Positions 18,107 to 26,161 of a DNA stretch of 37,011 nt are shown here, piece by piece. The stretch spans positions 1 to 37,011 of the forward strand of contig NZ_BAJT01000021.1 in the NCBI RefSeq assembly GCF_000613845.1, written 5' to 3'. Both the position numbers and the translations under genes were made by a program. Source of the DNA: Asaia astilbis JCM 15831. Its GTDB lineage: Bacteria; Pseudomonadota; Alphaproteobacteria; Acetobacterales; Acetobacteraceae. The notes under the pieces were generated by a model that was not told the DNA's origin, did no database searches, and was given only the letters and a program-made list of their open reading frames with translations. Numbering within the stretch: the first letter of the stretch is position 1; each line of letters starts with the position of its first letter.

Positions 18107-19901
18107 CAGACCAGCATCATGCCTTCCTGGGTGATCTTCGCTGCATTGGCCTCCTGATCGGGGCCGAGCAGCATCTCGTTATGCGGAGCGCCGGACGGAA
18201 TCATCGGGAAGCAGTTTTCATCCTGCGCCACACAGATATCCGCCACAACCGGTCCATTATGGCGCAGCATCTCATCGATCACGCCATCCAGCTCACCCAC
18301 GCAGGTGGCTCGTAGTCCCTTGCCATGGAATGCCTCTGCCAGACGGATGAAATCGGGCAATGCCTCGCTGTAGGACTGCGAATACCGCGAGCCATGCAGC
18401 AATTCCTGCCACTGACGTACCATGCCCATATAGCGATTGTTCAGGATGAACAGCTTAACGGGCAGGCGATACTGCGCCATCGTGCCGAGCTCCTGAATGT
18501 TCATGAGCGTCGATGCTTCGCCGGCGATATCGATCACCAGCGCATCCGGATGCGCCACCTGCGCCCCGACAGCTGCGGGCAAACCATAGCCCATTGTGCC
18601 CAGCCCGCCCGAGGTCAGCCAGCGGTTGGGCTTGTCGAACTGAAAGTGCTGCGCGGCCCACATCTGATGCTGGCCCACTTCCGTGCTGACAAAGGTGTCG
18701 CGTCCGAGAGCCTGCGTCGCTTCGTACAAACGCCGAACGGCATATTGCGGACGAATGATGGCGCTCGGTGCCTGATCCTGCACGAAACCGAAGGAGTCCA
18801 ACGCACGCCAGCCTTCGATCTGTGCCCACCAGGGCGACAGATCCTGCCCGTCACCGTCCCAGGCCGCCAGAAGCGCTCGATCGTCCGCCCGACATCGCCA
18901 ACCAGAGGCACGTCGATGCGGATGATCTTGTTGATCTGCGACGGATCGATATCCGCGTGAATCTTGAACGAGTCAGGAGAGAATGCATCGACGCGGCCCG
19001 TCACGCGATCATCGAAGCGCGAGCCCAGAGCAATCAGGACATCGCAACCATGAGTCGCCAGATTGGCCTCGTAGCTGCCATGCATGCCGAGCATGCCGAG
19101 GAACTGACGATCGGTTGTCGGGAAAGCACCCAGACCCATCAAGGTCGACGTGACGGGGAAATTGGTGCGTCGCGCCAGCTCACGCAGCGCCGCGGCAGCC
19201 TTGGGCCCCGAATTGATGACACCGCCACCGGTATAGAAAAGCGGGCGCTTGGCGCGCTTCATGGCTGCAACGGCCTGACGGATCCCCTCGGCATCCGCAT
19301 CCAGCGTGGGGCGATACGGGCGATGCAGACGCCCCTCACCCGGCGCAGGAAGGGGCGCGTTGCCAACCGAGATGTCCTTGGGCAGATCGATCAGCACGGG
19401 GCCGGGGCGACCGCCCGCAGCAACCTCAAAGGCCTCACGCACGATCGGCGCCAGATCCTGACCACGGCGGACCAGATAATTATGTTTGGTCGCGGGGCGC
19501 GTGATGCCCGTCGTATCGGCTTCCTGGAACGCATCATTGCCGATCAGCGCCGTCGGCACCTGACCACACAGGCAGATGAGCGGGATCGAATCCATCAAGG
19601 CGTCAACCAGACCGGTCACGGCATTGGTCGCACCGGGACCGCTGGTGACCAGAACCACACCGACCTTGCCAGTTGAGCGCGCATAAGCCTCAGCCGCGTG
19701 AACCGCAGCCTGCTCGTGGCGCACCAGGACGTGGCGGATATGCTCCTGCTTGAACAGCGCATCGTAGATAGGCAGCACCGCGCCACCGGGATAGCCGAAA
19801 ATGACTTCGACACCCTGCTCCACAAGCACGCGCAGGAGGACCTCGGCACCGTTAAGCGGCGTTGTCGAAGTTTTTCCGGTCTGCTGTGTTGACGCGTTCA
19901 T
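18106..19901 (-). CDS. ilvB: Acetolactate synthase large (catalytic) subunit (one frameshift)
   Basis: Reconstructed at about 598 residues. It condenses two pyruvates, or pyruvate and 2-oxobutyrate, using thiamine diphosphate, FAD and Mg2+. Visible: GYPGGAVLPIYDAL and the catalytic Glu63 in RHEQAAVHAAEAYAR; the FAD-binding middle domain (GSRFDDRVTGRVDAF); and the C-terminal thiamine domain ending in FILNNRYMGMVRQWQ. The usual GDGS thiamine motif reads GEAS here, which I believe occurs in relatives. The frame breaks near 18870: DVGRTIERL continues as LAAWDGDGQDLSPWW if one C is added ('cgc(c)ttctgg'). The span is one base short. Since ilvN and ilvC downstream are intact, an assembly error is likelier than valine auxotrophy. 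A GGGGTG precedes ATG 19901. Confidence 0.93.
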
Positions 19902-19933
19902 GTGAGCGCACCCCTTTCATTGAGCGGGCGGGT

Positions 19934-20917
19934 TTATGCCTTGTCTGCCGTTTCGTCAATGGCACTTTGTATGAAAGTTGCTATATTTTCGAATTCTCTT
20001 TTCGAAAGTTGCGCATCCCTGCCATATCTTTGCAAGGAAATCATGCAATCCTGCTCTGCGCCCAAGGCATGGTGGTTGAACCACGTGGCCTGACGCCTCG
20101 TATACTGCCCTGTCGCGATAACAGCGCGATGGATAGCCTCGTCCAGAGTAAGCGTTCCTGCAAGGGTCGCGCTCAATTCAGGCACGCCATGCGCACGCAT
20201 GGCAGGCAAGGCCGGGGACAGCGCACGCGCGACAAGTCGCTCGACTTCCGCCAGCGCGCCCAAATCGATCATCTGCGCAAATCGCTCTGCGATCGCGGCC
20301 CGCAGGATGTCGCGCGGGGGATCGAGCCTCACGGAAACAAAGCGGCAGGGCGCGGGTGGCAAGCCCGGCTGGCTACGCCAGTAAACAAGCCCCTGCCCCG
20401 TCCCTCGCAGCACTTCGAGCGCACGCGCCACTCTCTGACCGTCACTGGGACGCAGGGTCTGCGCGGTCTGCGGGTCCTCACGCATCAGAAGGGCGTGAGC
20501 GGCCTCGCTTCCCTGCTCCGCGACGAGCGAACGTGCGGCCTCACGCGCTGCATCACCCGGCTCCGGCACCTCGACCAGCCCGTCCAGCAACGCTCTCAGA
20601 TACATCCCTGTGCCACCACAGAGGATGGGCATGCGTCCCTGCGGCCAGGCTGACTGCATCTCGGTCAAGGCGGCCTCGCGCCACCAGGCGACACTGCCCG
20701 GCTGGGCCGCGTCAAGCACGCCGTAAAGGCGGTGGGGGACACGTGCCTCATCGGCCGCGTCGGGGCGGGCCGTCAGCACATGGAGATCGGCATAGACCTG
20801 CATGGAATCGGCATTGATTACCGTTCCGCCGAAATGTTCGGCGAGAGAGAGGGCCAAAGCCGACTTGCCCGAACAGGTCGGCCCCGCCACAATAAGGGCG
20901 ATCGGGGCATCAGCCAT
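19934..20917 (-). CDS. miaA: tRNA dimethylallyltransferase
   Basis: 327 residues. It transfers the dimethylallyl group to A37 of tRNAs that read UNN codons. The P-loop is AGPTCSGKSAL (about 11-21). Also visible are the substrate-binding INADSMQVYADL, GGTGMYLRALLDGL and the C-terminal helical segment with TGQYTRRQATWFNHH, the standard MiaA QxxYxRRQxTWF-like signature. The frame is intact. It is first in the minus-strand run leading into ilvB (32-base gap) and only 41 bases from divergent serB. The linkage of miaA with ilvBNC and serB is a recurring alphaproteobacterial order, as far as I recall. Confidence 0.94.
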   Translation of the reverse strand: MADAPIALIVAGPTCSGKSALALSLAEHFGGTVINADSMQVYADLHVLTARPDAADEARVPHRLYGVLDAAQPGSVAWWREAALTEMQSAWPQGRMPILCGGTGMYLRALLDGLVEVPEPGDAAREAARSLVAEQGSEAAHALLMREDPQTAQTLRPSDGQRVARALEVLRGTGQGLVYWRSQPGLPPAPCRFVSVRLDPPRDILRAAIAERFAQMIDLGALAEVERLVARALSPALPAMRAHGVPELSATLAGTLTLDEAIHRAVIATGQYTRRQATWFNHHALGAEQDCMISLQRYGRDAQLSKREFENIATFIQSAIDETADKA

Positions 20918-20958
20918 TGCGTCTTACTGTCCCAGACGTTTTTCTTTGATGGGCCAAG

Positions 20959-21848
20959 ATGACCTTACCTTACGCTCTCGTTCTCGTTACCGACCCTGCA
21001 CAGGGCACCCTGTCCAAAGATGCCATCGACATCGCGCGGAACATGGTCAAGGGCAAGGACCCTGTCGTTCTTTCTGCGGGCGAAGCGTCGAAATACCCTG
21101 CCCGACGCCCGCCCCCGGTGCACCGACCATCACGACCATACGCGCAACCCTTGCCCGGCATAAGGTCGATGCGCTGCTCGTCAAAACACGCGGACGGCGC
21201 AAGGCCGTGCTCGTGGCCGACATGGACAGCACCATCCTCGATGGCGAGAGCCTCGACGAAGTTGCCGCCCTCCTCGGCGTTGGGGATGACGTGGCGCAGC
21301 TGACGCTCGACAGCATGAACGGCAAGCTCGATTTTGAAGAGAGCCTGCGCACACGCGTCGCCCTGCTCGCCGGCAAGTCGACACAGTGCCTCGAGGAAGT
21401 CTGGCAGAAATCGCAGCTCAATCCGGGCGCCCGCACGCTGGTGAGAACAATGAGCGCCCATAACGCCCGTACCGCGCTGGTTTCGGGCGGCTTTACCTTC
21501 TTCACCAGCCGCGTGGCCGAAGCCTGTGGCTTCGATGAGCATTACGGCAACGAGTTCGACATCGAGAACGGGCTGTTCACAGGAAAGCTGGCAGCCCCTG
21601 TGCTCGGCCCGGAGAGCAAGGAAGAACATCTGCAACGCCTGCTGGACGAACGCGGCGTGAAGGCGTCAGCTGCCCTGACCACTGGTGATGGCACCAACGA
21701 TCTGCCCATGCTCGCCGTGGCCGGTCTGGGCATCGCCTATAAAGCCAAACCCAAAGTGCGTCAGATGATCGAGATGCAGGTCAATCATTCCACCTTGCGG
21801 GCGCATCTCTTCGCTCAGGGCTATCCCGCGAGTGCCTTTGTAGACTGA
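20959..21848 (+). CDS. serB: Phosphoserine phosphatase (one frameshift)
   Basis: Last step of serine synthesis. The reconstructed 296 residues comprise an N-terminal ACT-like part (TLPYALVLVTDPAQGTLSKD) and a HAD phosphatase domain with all motifs: DMDSTI (nucleophile Asp, about residue 95), SGGFTFF (motif II), the motif III lysine region (GPESKEEHL) and GDGTNDLPML (motif IV). The frame breaks at about 21087: VLSAGEA continues as EIPCPTPAPGAPTITTIRATL when one base is added after GAAGC. The span of 890 bases is one short. The catalytic domain itself is intact. Start ATG 20959; another ATG at 20949 is out of frame. No strong ribosome site is seen. Confidence 0.92.
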
Positions 21849-21872
21849 GGGCTCTAAGCCTCGGTCCCACAG

Positions 21873-21900
21873 CCCGGAGAAGGACGGATCCCTTTCCGGG
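21873..21900 (+). terminator. Possible terminator of serB
   Basis: CCCGGA-AAGG (21873-21883, one bulged G) pairs with CCTT-TCCGGG (21891-21900) around a 7-base loop. No T-run follows. It lies 25 bases after the serB stop and 12 bases before the convergent XRE gene. Confidence 0.45.
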
Positions 21901-21912
21901 TCATTGAGACTC

Positions 21913-22101
21913 TCAGGGAATAAAGATCGCCTCGATGGACAGATTGAAGGCTTTGGCTATGGCGAAAGCCAAAGGCAGACTTGGGTCGTAGCGCTCATTT
22001 TCGATGGCGTTGATTGTCTGACGCGATACGCCGAGGATCTCAGCAAGCGCGTTCTGGCTCAGCCCCTGCGACAGGCGCAATTCACGCATCCTGTTCTTCA
22101 T
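21913..22101 (-). CDS. Small XRE-family helix-turn-helix regulator
   Basis: 62 residues: essentially one Cro/CI-type DNA-binding domain (NRMRELRLSQGLSQNALAEI, then LGVSRQTINAIENERYDPSLPL and AKAFNLSIEAIF). The start is ATG 22101, which shares ATGA with the stop of the upstream membrane-protein gene; GGAAG lies 5 bases before it. A longer reading from 22140 has no support. Small XRE regulators of this YozG-like type are often paired with a membrane protein of unknown function. The twin inverted repeats at 22491 and 22529 are the probable targets, giving autoregulation. Confidence 0.9.
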   Translation of the reverse strand: MKNRMRELRLSQGLSQNALAEILGVSRQTINAIENERYDPSLPLAFAIAKAFNLSIEAIFIP

Positions 22102-22478
22102 CGATACTTCCAGCATGAGACAATCATACCGGCAACCCACAGGGCCGCCATGATCGGCCAGACGGCAAAGGCCCGAAGATGAGGCAAACCGGCGTCTTCG
22201 GCAAAGCCCCAGCCAAAGGTGATGAGAGCTGTCCCAAGAAACGAGAACGCAATCGCGTCGAACTGCACGCGGCGCTGCAATTCATCCATCCTGTTTAGTC
22301 CTCGCAGGATAGCCCAGGCCATCGCAATCGCGCCAATCATCGGCACCATGCTGAGGGCATAGAGTGCGTACCCGGCTGGGTGAAACCCGTCGGCAATCCA
22401 GTTCGCGGCGAGAAGTAACGCGCCATAAAGCACCGAAGCACTCAACAGCTCTAATCCAAAACGCTTGTGATCGAACAT
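22098..22478 (-). CDS. Four-helix membrane protein partnered with the XRE regulator
   Basis: 126 residues. Hydrophobic segments lie at about 8-27 (LELLSASVLYGALLLAANWI), 36-56 (ALYALSMVPMIGAIAMAWAI), 73-93 (AIAFSFLGTALITFGWGF) and 103-122 (AVWPIMAALWVAGMIVSCW). A conserved-looking cytoplasmic loop RGLNRMDELQRRVQFDA sits between helices 2 and 3. The start is ATG 22478, with GAGG 8 bases upstream; the frame extends to 22538 but that would run through an operator. I do not recognise an enzymatic motif. It is coupled to the XRE gene by a 4-base overlap. Confidence 0.8.
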   Translation of the reverse strand: MFDHKRFGLELLSASVLYGALLLAANWIADGFHPAGYALYALSMVPMIGAIAMAWAILRGLNRMDELQRRVQFDAIAFSFLGTALITFGWGFAEDAGLPHLRAFAVWPIMAALWVAGMIVSCWKYR

Positions 22479-22490
22479 GACTCCCGCCTC

Positions 22491-22508
22491 TGTAAAGTGT
22501 CCTTTACA
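22491..22508. promoter_or_regulatory. Operator copy 1, TGTAAAG-N4-CTTTACA
   Basis: TGTAAAG (22491-22497), spacer TGTC, CTTTACA (22502-22508): a perfect 7+7 inverted repeat, 12 bases upstream of the membrane-protein ATG. It is identical in architecture to the second copy 38 bases away. Likely bound by the adjacent XRE protein. Confidence 0.75.
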
Positions 22509-22528
22509 CCCTATTGCAGCCAGAAGGG

Positions 22529-22546
22529 TGTAAAGCAAGCTTTACA
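22529..22546. promoter_or_regulatory. Operator copy 2, TGTAAAG-N4-CTTTACA
   Basis: TGTAAAG (22529-22535), spacer CAAG, CTTTACA (22540-22546). The arms match copy 1 exactly and only the spacer differs. The two sites bracket the expected promoter of the membrane protein/XRE operon, consistent with cooperative repression. Confidence 0.75.
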
Positions 22547-22601
22547 TGCAAGATGACGTCATATTCTCACACGAAATTTTCAAACTGAGTGACGGCCCTC
22601 T

Positions 22602-22630
22602 AGCGGTTCAGGGCAAAGCCCGGAACCGCT
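22602..22630 (-). terminator. Hairpin after the lipase-like gene
   Basis: AGCGGTTC (22602-22609) pairs with GAACCGCT (22623-22630), and inside it GGGC pairs with GCCC around AAA, with one mismatch between. It lies 7 bases past the stop. There is no T-run. Confidence 0.5.
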
Positions 22631-22636
22631 GAAACC

Positions 22637-23803
22637 TCACTGACAATCCGAGGAAATGGCATCACCCTGAAGGCTGCGATCAGCAAAGTTCTGGGCTTCG
22701 CTCTCCGCGGCGTTCAGAAGCGGGGAATGCTCGACGCGGTAATGGTGAACACTCACAACCGTTCCAGCTGCACAGAGATCCTGCTTCAGTTTTTCCTGCT
22801 GGGCAGGCGGTATCTGCGAATCATTGCTGGCAATGCCCAGCATGACGGGAGACGTCAGAGCGAGCGACGGATAACGTGCCCAGTTCAGCGCAGGGGCGAG
22901 CGCCTGCTCGGCGTCGGGCTGGAATGTGTTGTCAGGAGTCAGGCCAGCATGCTCGACAGCGCCAAAGAAGTCACCACGACACAGCTCGGTCGCCTTGCGA
23001 TAATAGGGGAGCGCACGAGGCTTGAAGGCCCGTGATGCATCGAAGCCAGGATCGGCTGAACCGAGGGAGGCCCCGAGCAGGAGGCCATAAACCACACCCG
23101 GTGCAAAACGGCGGGCGCCACGCGGCTGATTCAGAATATGGCCGGAATTGCTGTCGAAATACGGAGCCCCCAAAGCGATCGTGCCTTTGATCTGGAGGCT
23201 CGGCGCATAGCTTTTCGCCAGCGCTGACGCCGCCAGCACCGCTTGTGCGCCCTGATCGTGACCCAGCAAAACGACATGACCGCTCAACGACGAAAAGCGG
23301 CGACGGGCAGCGCGCACGGAGTCGAGCACCGCCATGCCTTCGGATTTTGCGTGCAGATAAAGGGCGGCGCCGGGCTCTCCGAGACCCGGATAGTCTGTCG
23401 CGACGATCGCGTAACCTCGACGAAGCCAGCGGGAATAGAAGCTGGCTTGCGGCCCGCCAATCCCCATGACGGAAGGCGCACAGGTGAGGCCGATCCCGCT
23501 TGTTCCATGCGCCCATGCCAGAACGGGCCAGCCACCTGCGGGCGGGGCCCCACGGGGGATCATGACTTCAGAGGAGACGGCAACGAGATGCGTGGGATTA
23601 TGCGCGTCGGTGCTGCGATAGGCCATTCGATAGGTCGAGCCTGCAACCGGCGCGTTCTTCTGTTCAAGCTTGATGGCTTGCCCGGCAGCAACGGGGGTAA
23701 AGCGCGATTCGGCATCTTCGTCAGCATTCATGGCGCAGGCGCTCAGAATACCGGCACTCACGGCAATAGCGGAAAAAGCCATCAGGGCAGTAAAAGAACG
23801 CAT
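22637..23803 (-). CDS. Secretory-lipase-like alpha/beta hydrolase, probable lipoprotein, Asp in place of nucleophile Ser
   Basis: 388 residues. Residues 1-23 look like a lipoprotein signal with lipobox LSAC (Cys23). The body resembles the secretory lipase (LIP) / large alpha/beta hydrolase family: WPVLAWAHGTSGI (oxyanion strand), IVATDYPGLG, then the nucleophile elbow LLGHDQGAQAVLA. The elbow residue is Asp183 where lipases have Ser. Asp328 (GIASNDSQIPP) and His359 (YRVEHSPLL) are plausible acid and base. An Asp nucleophile is normal in haloalkane dehalogenases and epoxide hydrolases but unusual in this family. It is either an altered hydrolase or a non-catalytic relative. The codon is GAT, not one substitution from TCN, so it is not a simple read error for most Ser codons. 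The ribosome site is weak. Confidence 0.75.
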   Translation of the reverse strand: MRSFTALMAFSAIAVSAGILSACAMNADEDAESRFTPVAAGQAIKLEQKNAPVAGSTYRMAYRSTDAHNPTHLVAVSSEVMIPRGAPPAGGWPVLAWAHGTSGIGLTCAPSVMGIGGPQASFYSRWLRRGYAIVATDYPGLGEPGAALYLHAKSEGMAVLDSVRAARRRFSSLSGHVVLLGHDQGAQAVLAASALAKSYAPSLQIKGTIALGAPYFDSNSGHILNQPRGARRFAPGVVYGLLLGASLGSADPGFDASRAFKPRALPYYRKATELCRGDFFGAVEHAGLTPDNTFQPDAEQALAPALNWARYPSLALTSPVMLGIASNDSQIPPAQQEKLKQDLCAAGTVVSVHHYRVEHSPLLNAAESEAQNFADRSLQGDAISSDCQ

Positions 23804-24230
23804 CGGACCCCAGTCGTCGAAGGCAAAAACAGGTGACCCTTAACGCAGTGAACCAGCCCGGGTTCGGCATCACCCAAAAAACCCTGACAGGAGGGCCATT
23901 ATGCCCCAAAGGGTTTCCTCTCGAGACGCGAAGCGCAGGCGAGCGAGCACAGGAAGCATTAATCCGCAGCGGCGGAAGAAACAGCTTTCACCCGAACGTG
24001 AAGCTTATCATCCGCAAAGGGAATATTTTTTCCTTTAATAAAGTCAAAAGAGAATATTATTTTCTTTGATATCGGTTTCAGCTTGAGAGCGGTCTGCCGG
24101 TCGAAACGCCTGAAGCTGTAACAACGACCTCTCTGAAAACCGGGAGAGGGGCCGAGCCCGGTGCTATACCTGCCGCGTCGGCCGAAGGTCCATCGACCTT
24201 GGACCGGATGCACGAAAGAGGAACACGAGT
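23804..24230. other. Intergenic region between the lipase-like gene and mmsA
   Basis: 427 bases between divergent genes. It contains one well-placed small ORF (23901-24038, listed separately) and two AT-rich imperfect inverted repeats, AAAG(G)GAATATT...TTCCTTT at 24016-24036 and a variant at 24046-24067, 30 bases apart. A CCTCTC/GAGAGG hairpin lies at 24128-24149. The last 80 bases form the mmsA leader, with AGAGGA before the ATG. Confidence 0.45.
23901..24038 (+). CDS. Small Arg/Lys-rich ORF with a near-perfect ribosome site
   Basis: 45 codons from ATG 23901, preceded by AGGAGGG with 6 bases spacing (GACAGGAGGGCCATT-ATG), the best ribosome site in the window. The peptide is strongly basic: MPQRVSSRDAKRRRAS opens it, QRRKKQLSPER follows, and it ends in the aromatic tail EYFFL. 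No signal peptide, membrane helix or known domain is seen. The 3' end overlaps an AT-rich inverted repeat. It may be a genuine small basic protein, a leader peptide for mmsA, or chance. Confidence 0.45.
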   Translation: MPQRVSSRDAKRRRASTGSINPQRRKKQLSPEREAYHPQREYFFL

Positions 24231-25727
24231 ATGAGCAGTCTGATCCAGCATCACATCAACGGATCTCTGACCGACGGTCATGGCCAGGAGCGAGGCAAGG
24301 TGTTCAACCCCGCCACAGGAAAAGTCACAGCGCAGCTCGCGCTCGGCAACACCCATGACGTCGATGAGGCTGTCGCTGCTGCGAAAGCTGCCTTCCCCGG
24401 CTGGGCGCAGACAACACCGCTCGCCCGTGCACGCGTGCTCTTTCGCTTTCGCGATCTGATCGAAAAGCATGCCCGCGATCTGGCCGCTGTCATCACCGCC
24501 GAGCACGGCAAGGTTCTGTCGGACGCGCTCGGGGAAGTGACGCGCGGGATGGAAGTGGTCGAGTTCGCAACCGGTGCGCCGGAGCTTCTGAAAGGCGAGT
24601 TTACCGAGCAGGTCGGGCGCGGGATCGATGCCTGGTCGATGCGCCAGCCGCTCGGTGTCGTTGCCGGTATCACGCCTTTCAACTTCCCGGTCATGGTGCC
24701 GCTTTGGATGGCCCCGATGGCACTGGCCTGCGGTAATTGCTTCATCCTCAAGCCTTCAGAGCGCGATCCCTCTGCCTCGCTCATTCTGGCCGATCTGCTC
24801 AAGCAGGCAGGCCTCCCCGACGGCGTGTTCCAGGTTGTGCATGGCGACAAGATTGTGGTCGACGCTCTGCTCAAACACCCGGATGTGCAGGCCATCAGCT
24901 TTGTCGGCTCGACCCCGATTGCCCGCTACATTCACGAGACCGGTGTGGCGCATGGCAAGCGAGTGCAGGCACTGGGCGGGGCCAAAAACCACGCTGTGAT
25001 CATGCCTGATTGCGATCTCGACAAGACGGTCGATGCCCTTATGGGAGCCGCTTATGGCTCAGCCGGTGAACGCTGCATGGCGATCTCGGTGGCGGTTGCC
25101 GTCGGACCCGTTGCCGATACGCTGATTGAAAAGCTGATCCCCAAGGTCAAGGCGCTCAAGATCGGCAACGGCACGGAAGACGCCACCGAAATGGGGCCGC
25201 TGGTGACACAGATCCACCGTGAAAAGGTCGCGTCCTATGTCTCGATTGGCGCGGAAGAAGGCGCCACGCTTCTGGTCGATGGACGCGATTACAAATCGCC
25301 CCAGCATCCGGAAGGTTTTTTCATCGGCGGGTCGCTTTTCGACCATGTCACACCTGAAATGCGGATCTACCGCGAAGAGATTTTCGGGCCTGTTCTGGCC
25401 GTGGTGCGCGTGCCTGACTTCGAAGCCGCACTGAAGCTGGTCAACGAGCATGAATTCGGCAATGGCACCGCCATCTTCACCCGCGATGGCGATAGCGCCC
25501 GCAGTTTCACACACCGCGTGCAGGCCGGCATGGTCGGCGTTAATGTGCCCATCCCCGTGCCGATGTCTTTCCATTCCTTCGGTGGCTGGAAGGCGTCGCT
25601 CTTTGGTGACCATCACATGCACGGATCAGAGGGAGTTCGTTTCTTTACCAAATACAAGGCTGTCACCTCGCGCTGGCCGACCGGCATCCGTCAGGGTGCC
25701 GATTTCGTCATGCCGACCCTCGGTTAA
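24231..25727 (+). CDS. mmsA: CoA-acylating methylmalonate-semialdehyde dehydrogenase
   Basis: 498 residues, typical length. It converts methylmalonate or malonate semialdehyde to propionyl- or acetyl-CoA with NAD+ and CoA, in valine, beta-alanine or inositol breakdown. Visible motifs are [12 protein letters not shown] (substrate pocket of the MMSDH subfamily), [13 protein letters not shown] (NAD binding), [14 protein letters not shown] and the catalytic Cys282 in GERCMAIS. The [20 protein letters not shown] block is diagnostic for MmsA/IolA against other aldehyde dehydrogenases. The frame is intact; AGAGGA precedes ATG 24231. No valine or inositol catabolic partner lies alongside, so it is a single-gene unit with a strong terminator. 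Confidence 0.95.
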   Translation: MSSLIQHHINGSLTDGHGQERGKVFNPATGKVTAQLALGNTHDVDEAVAAAKAAFPGWAQTTPLARARVLFRFRDLIEKHARDLAAVITAEHGKVLSDALGEVTRGMEVVEFATGAPELLKGEFTEQVGRGIDAWSMRQPLGVVAGITPFNFPVMVPLWMAPMALACGNCFILKPSERDPSASLILADLLKQAGLPDGVFQVVHGDKIVVDALLKHPDVQAISFVGSTPIARYIHETGVAHGKRVQALGGAKNHAVIMPDCDLDKTVDALMGAAYGSAGERCMAISVAVAVGPVADTLIEKLIPKVKALKIGNGTEDATEMGPLVTQIHREKVASYVSIGAEEGATLLVDGRDYKSPQHPEGFFIGGSLFDHVTPEMRIYREEIFGPVLAVVRVPDFEAALKLVNEHEFGNGTAIFTRDGDSARSFTHRVQAGMVGVNVPIPVPMSFHSFGGWKASLFGDHHMHGSEGVRFFTKYKAVTSRWPTGIRQGADFVMPTLG

Positions 25728-25764
25728 AACACGAGAACGGCATGCTGCGCCGTAAAACAGCCCC

Positions 25765-25799
25765 AAACGGGCGCGAAGTTCCACCTTCGCGCCCGTTTT
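25765..25799 (+). terminator. Rho-independent terminator of mmsA
   Basis: A perfect 14-bp stem: AAACGGGCGCGAAG (25765-25778) and CTTCGCGCCCGTTT (25785-25798), loop TTCCAC, ending in four Ts. It lies 38 bases after the stop. Confidence 0.92.
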
Positions 25800-25884
25800 G
25801 CGTTCCGGCGCTTTGCGCAAGTCGGAACTCGGGCTATGTCCCATGACCAGAACTGGAACACCGCGCCAAACCGGAGGATATCCC

Positions 25885-26157
25885 ATGAGCGACACCATGC
25901 CAGACCGTCTGAGCGCCACACCGGGTAGCCCGTTTCACAACGAAGCGCTGCTGGAAAAAGGCATCGGCATCCGTTTTAATGGCGAAGAGCGCACCAATGT
26001 GCAGGAATACTGCATCAGCGAAGGCTGGGTTCGTCTGGCTGTTGGCAAGACGCTTGACCGCAAGGGCAACCCGATGACGATCAAGGTTTCCGGCACGGTC
26101 GAGGCCTGGGTCAAGGGCCCCGAAGGAGAGACCGCCGGGGAAGCCGGCAAGGAGTAA
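25885..26157 (+). CDS. DUF3297 family protein
   Basis: 90 residues. The block KGIGIRFNGEERTNVQEYC followed by ISEGWVRLAVGKTLDRKGNP is the core of DUF3297, a small soluble family of unknown function common in proteobacteria. The C-terminal 20 residues are Gly/Glu-rich and variable. The start is ATG 25885, with GGAGG 8-9 bases upstream; a longer reading from 25798 would begin inside the mmsA terminator. It is separated by 4 bases from the nucleoside hydrolase gene, so the two are in one operon. Confidence 0.87.
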   Translation: MSDTMPDRLSATPGSPFHNEALLEKGIGIRFNGEERTNVQEYCISEGWVRLAVGKTLDRKGNPMTIKVSGTVEAWVKGPEGETAGEAGKE

Positions 26158-26161
26158 ACCC

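Noticed and set aside
18768..19676. 302-codon open frame opposite ilvB
   Set aside because: Antisense to a strongly conserved enzyme, with no independent support.
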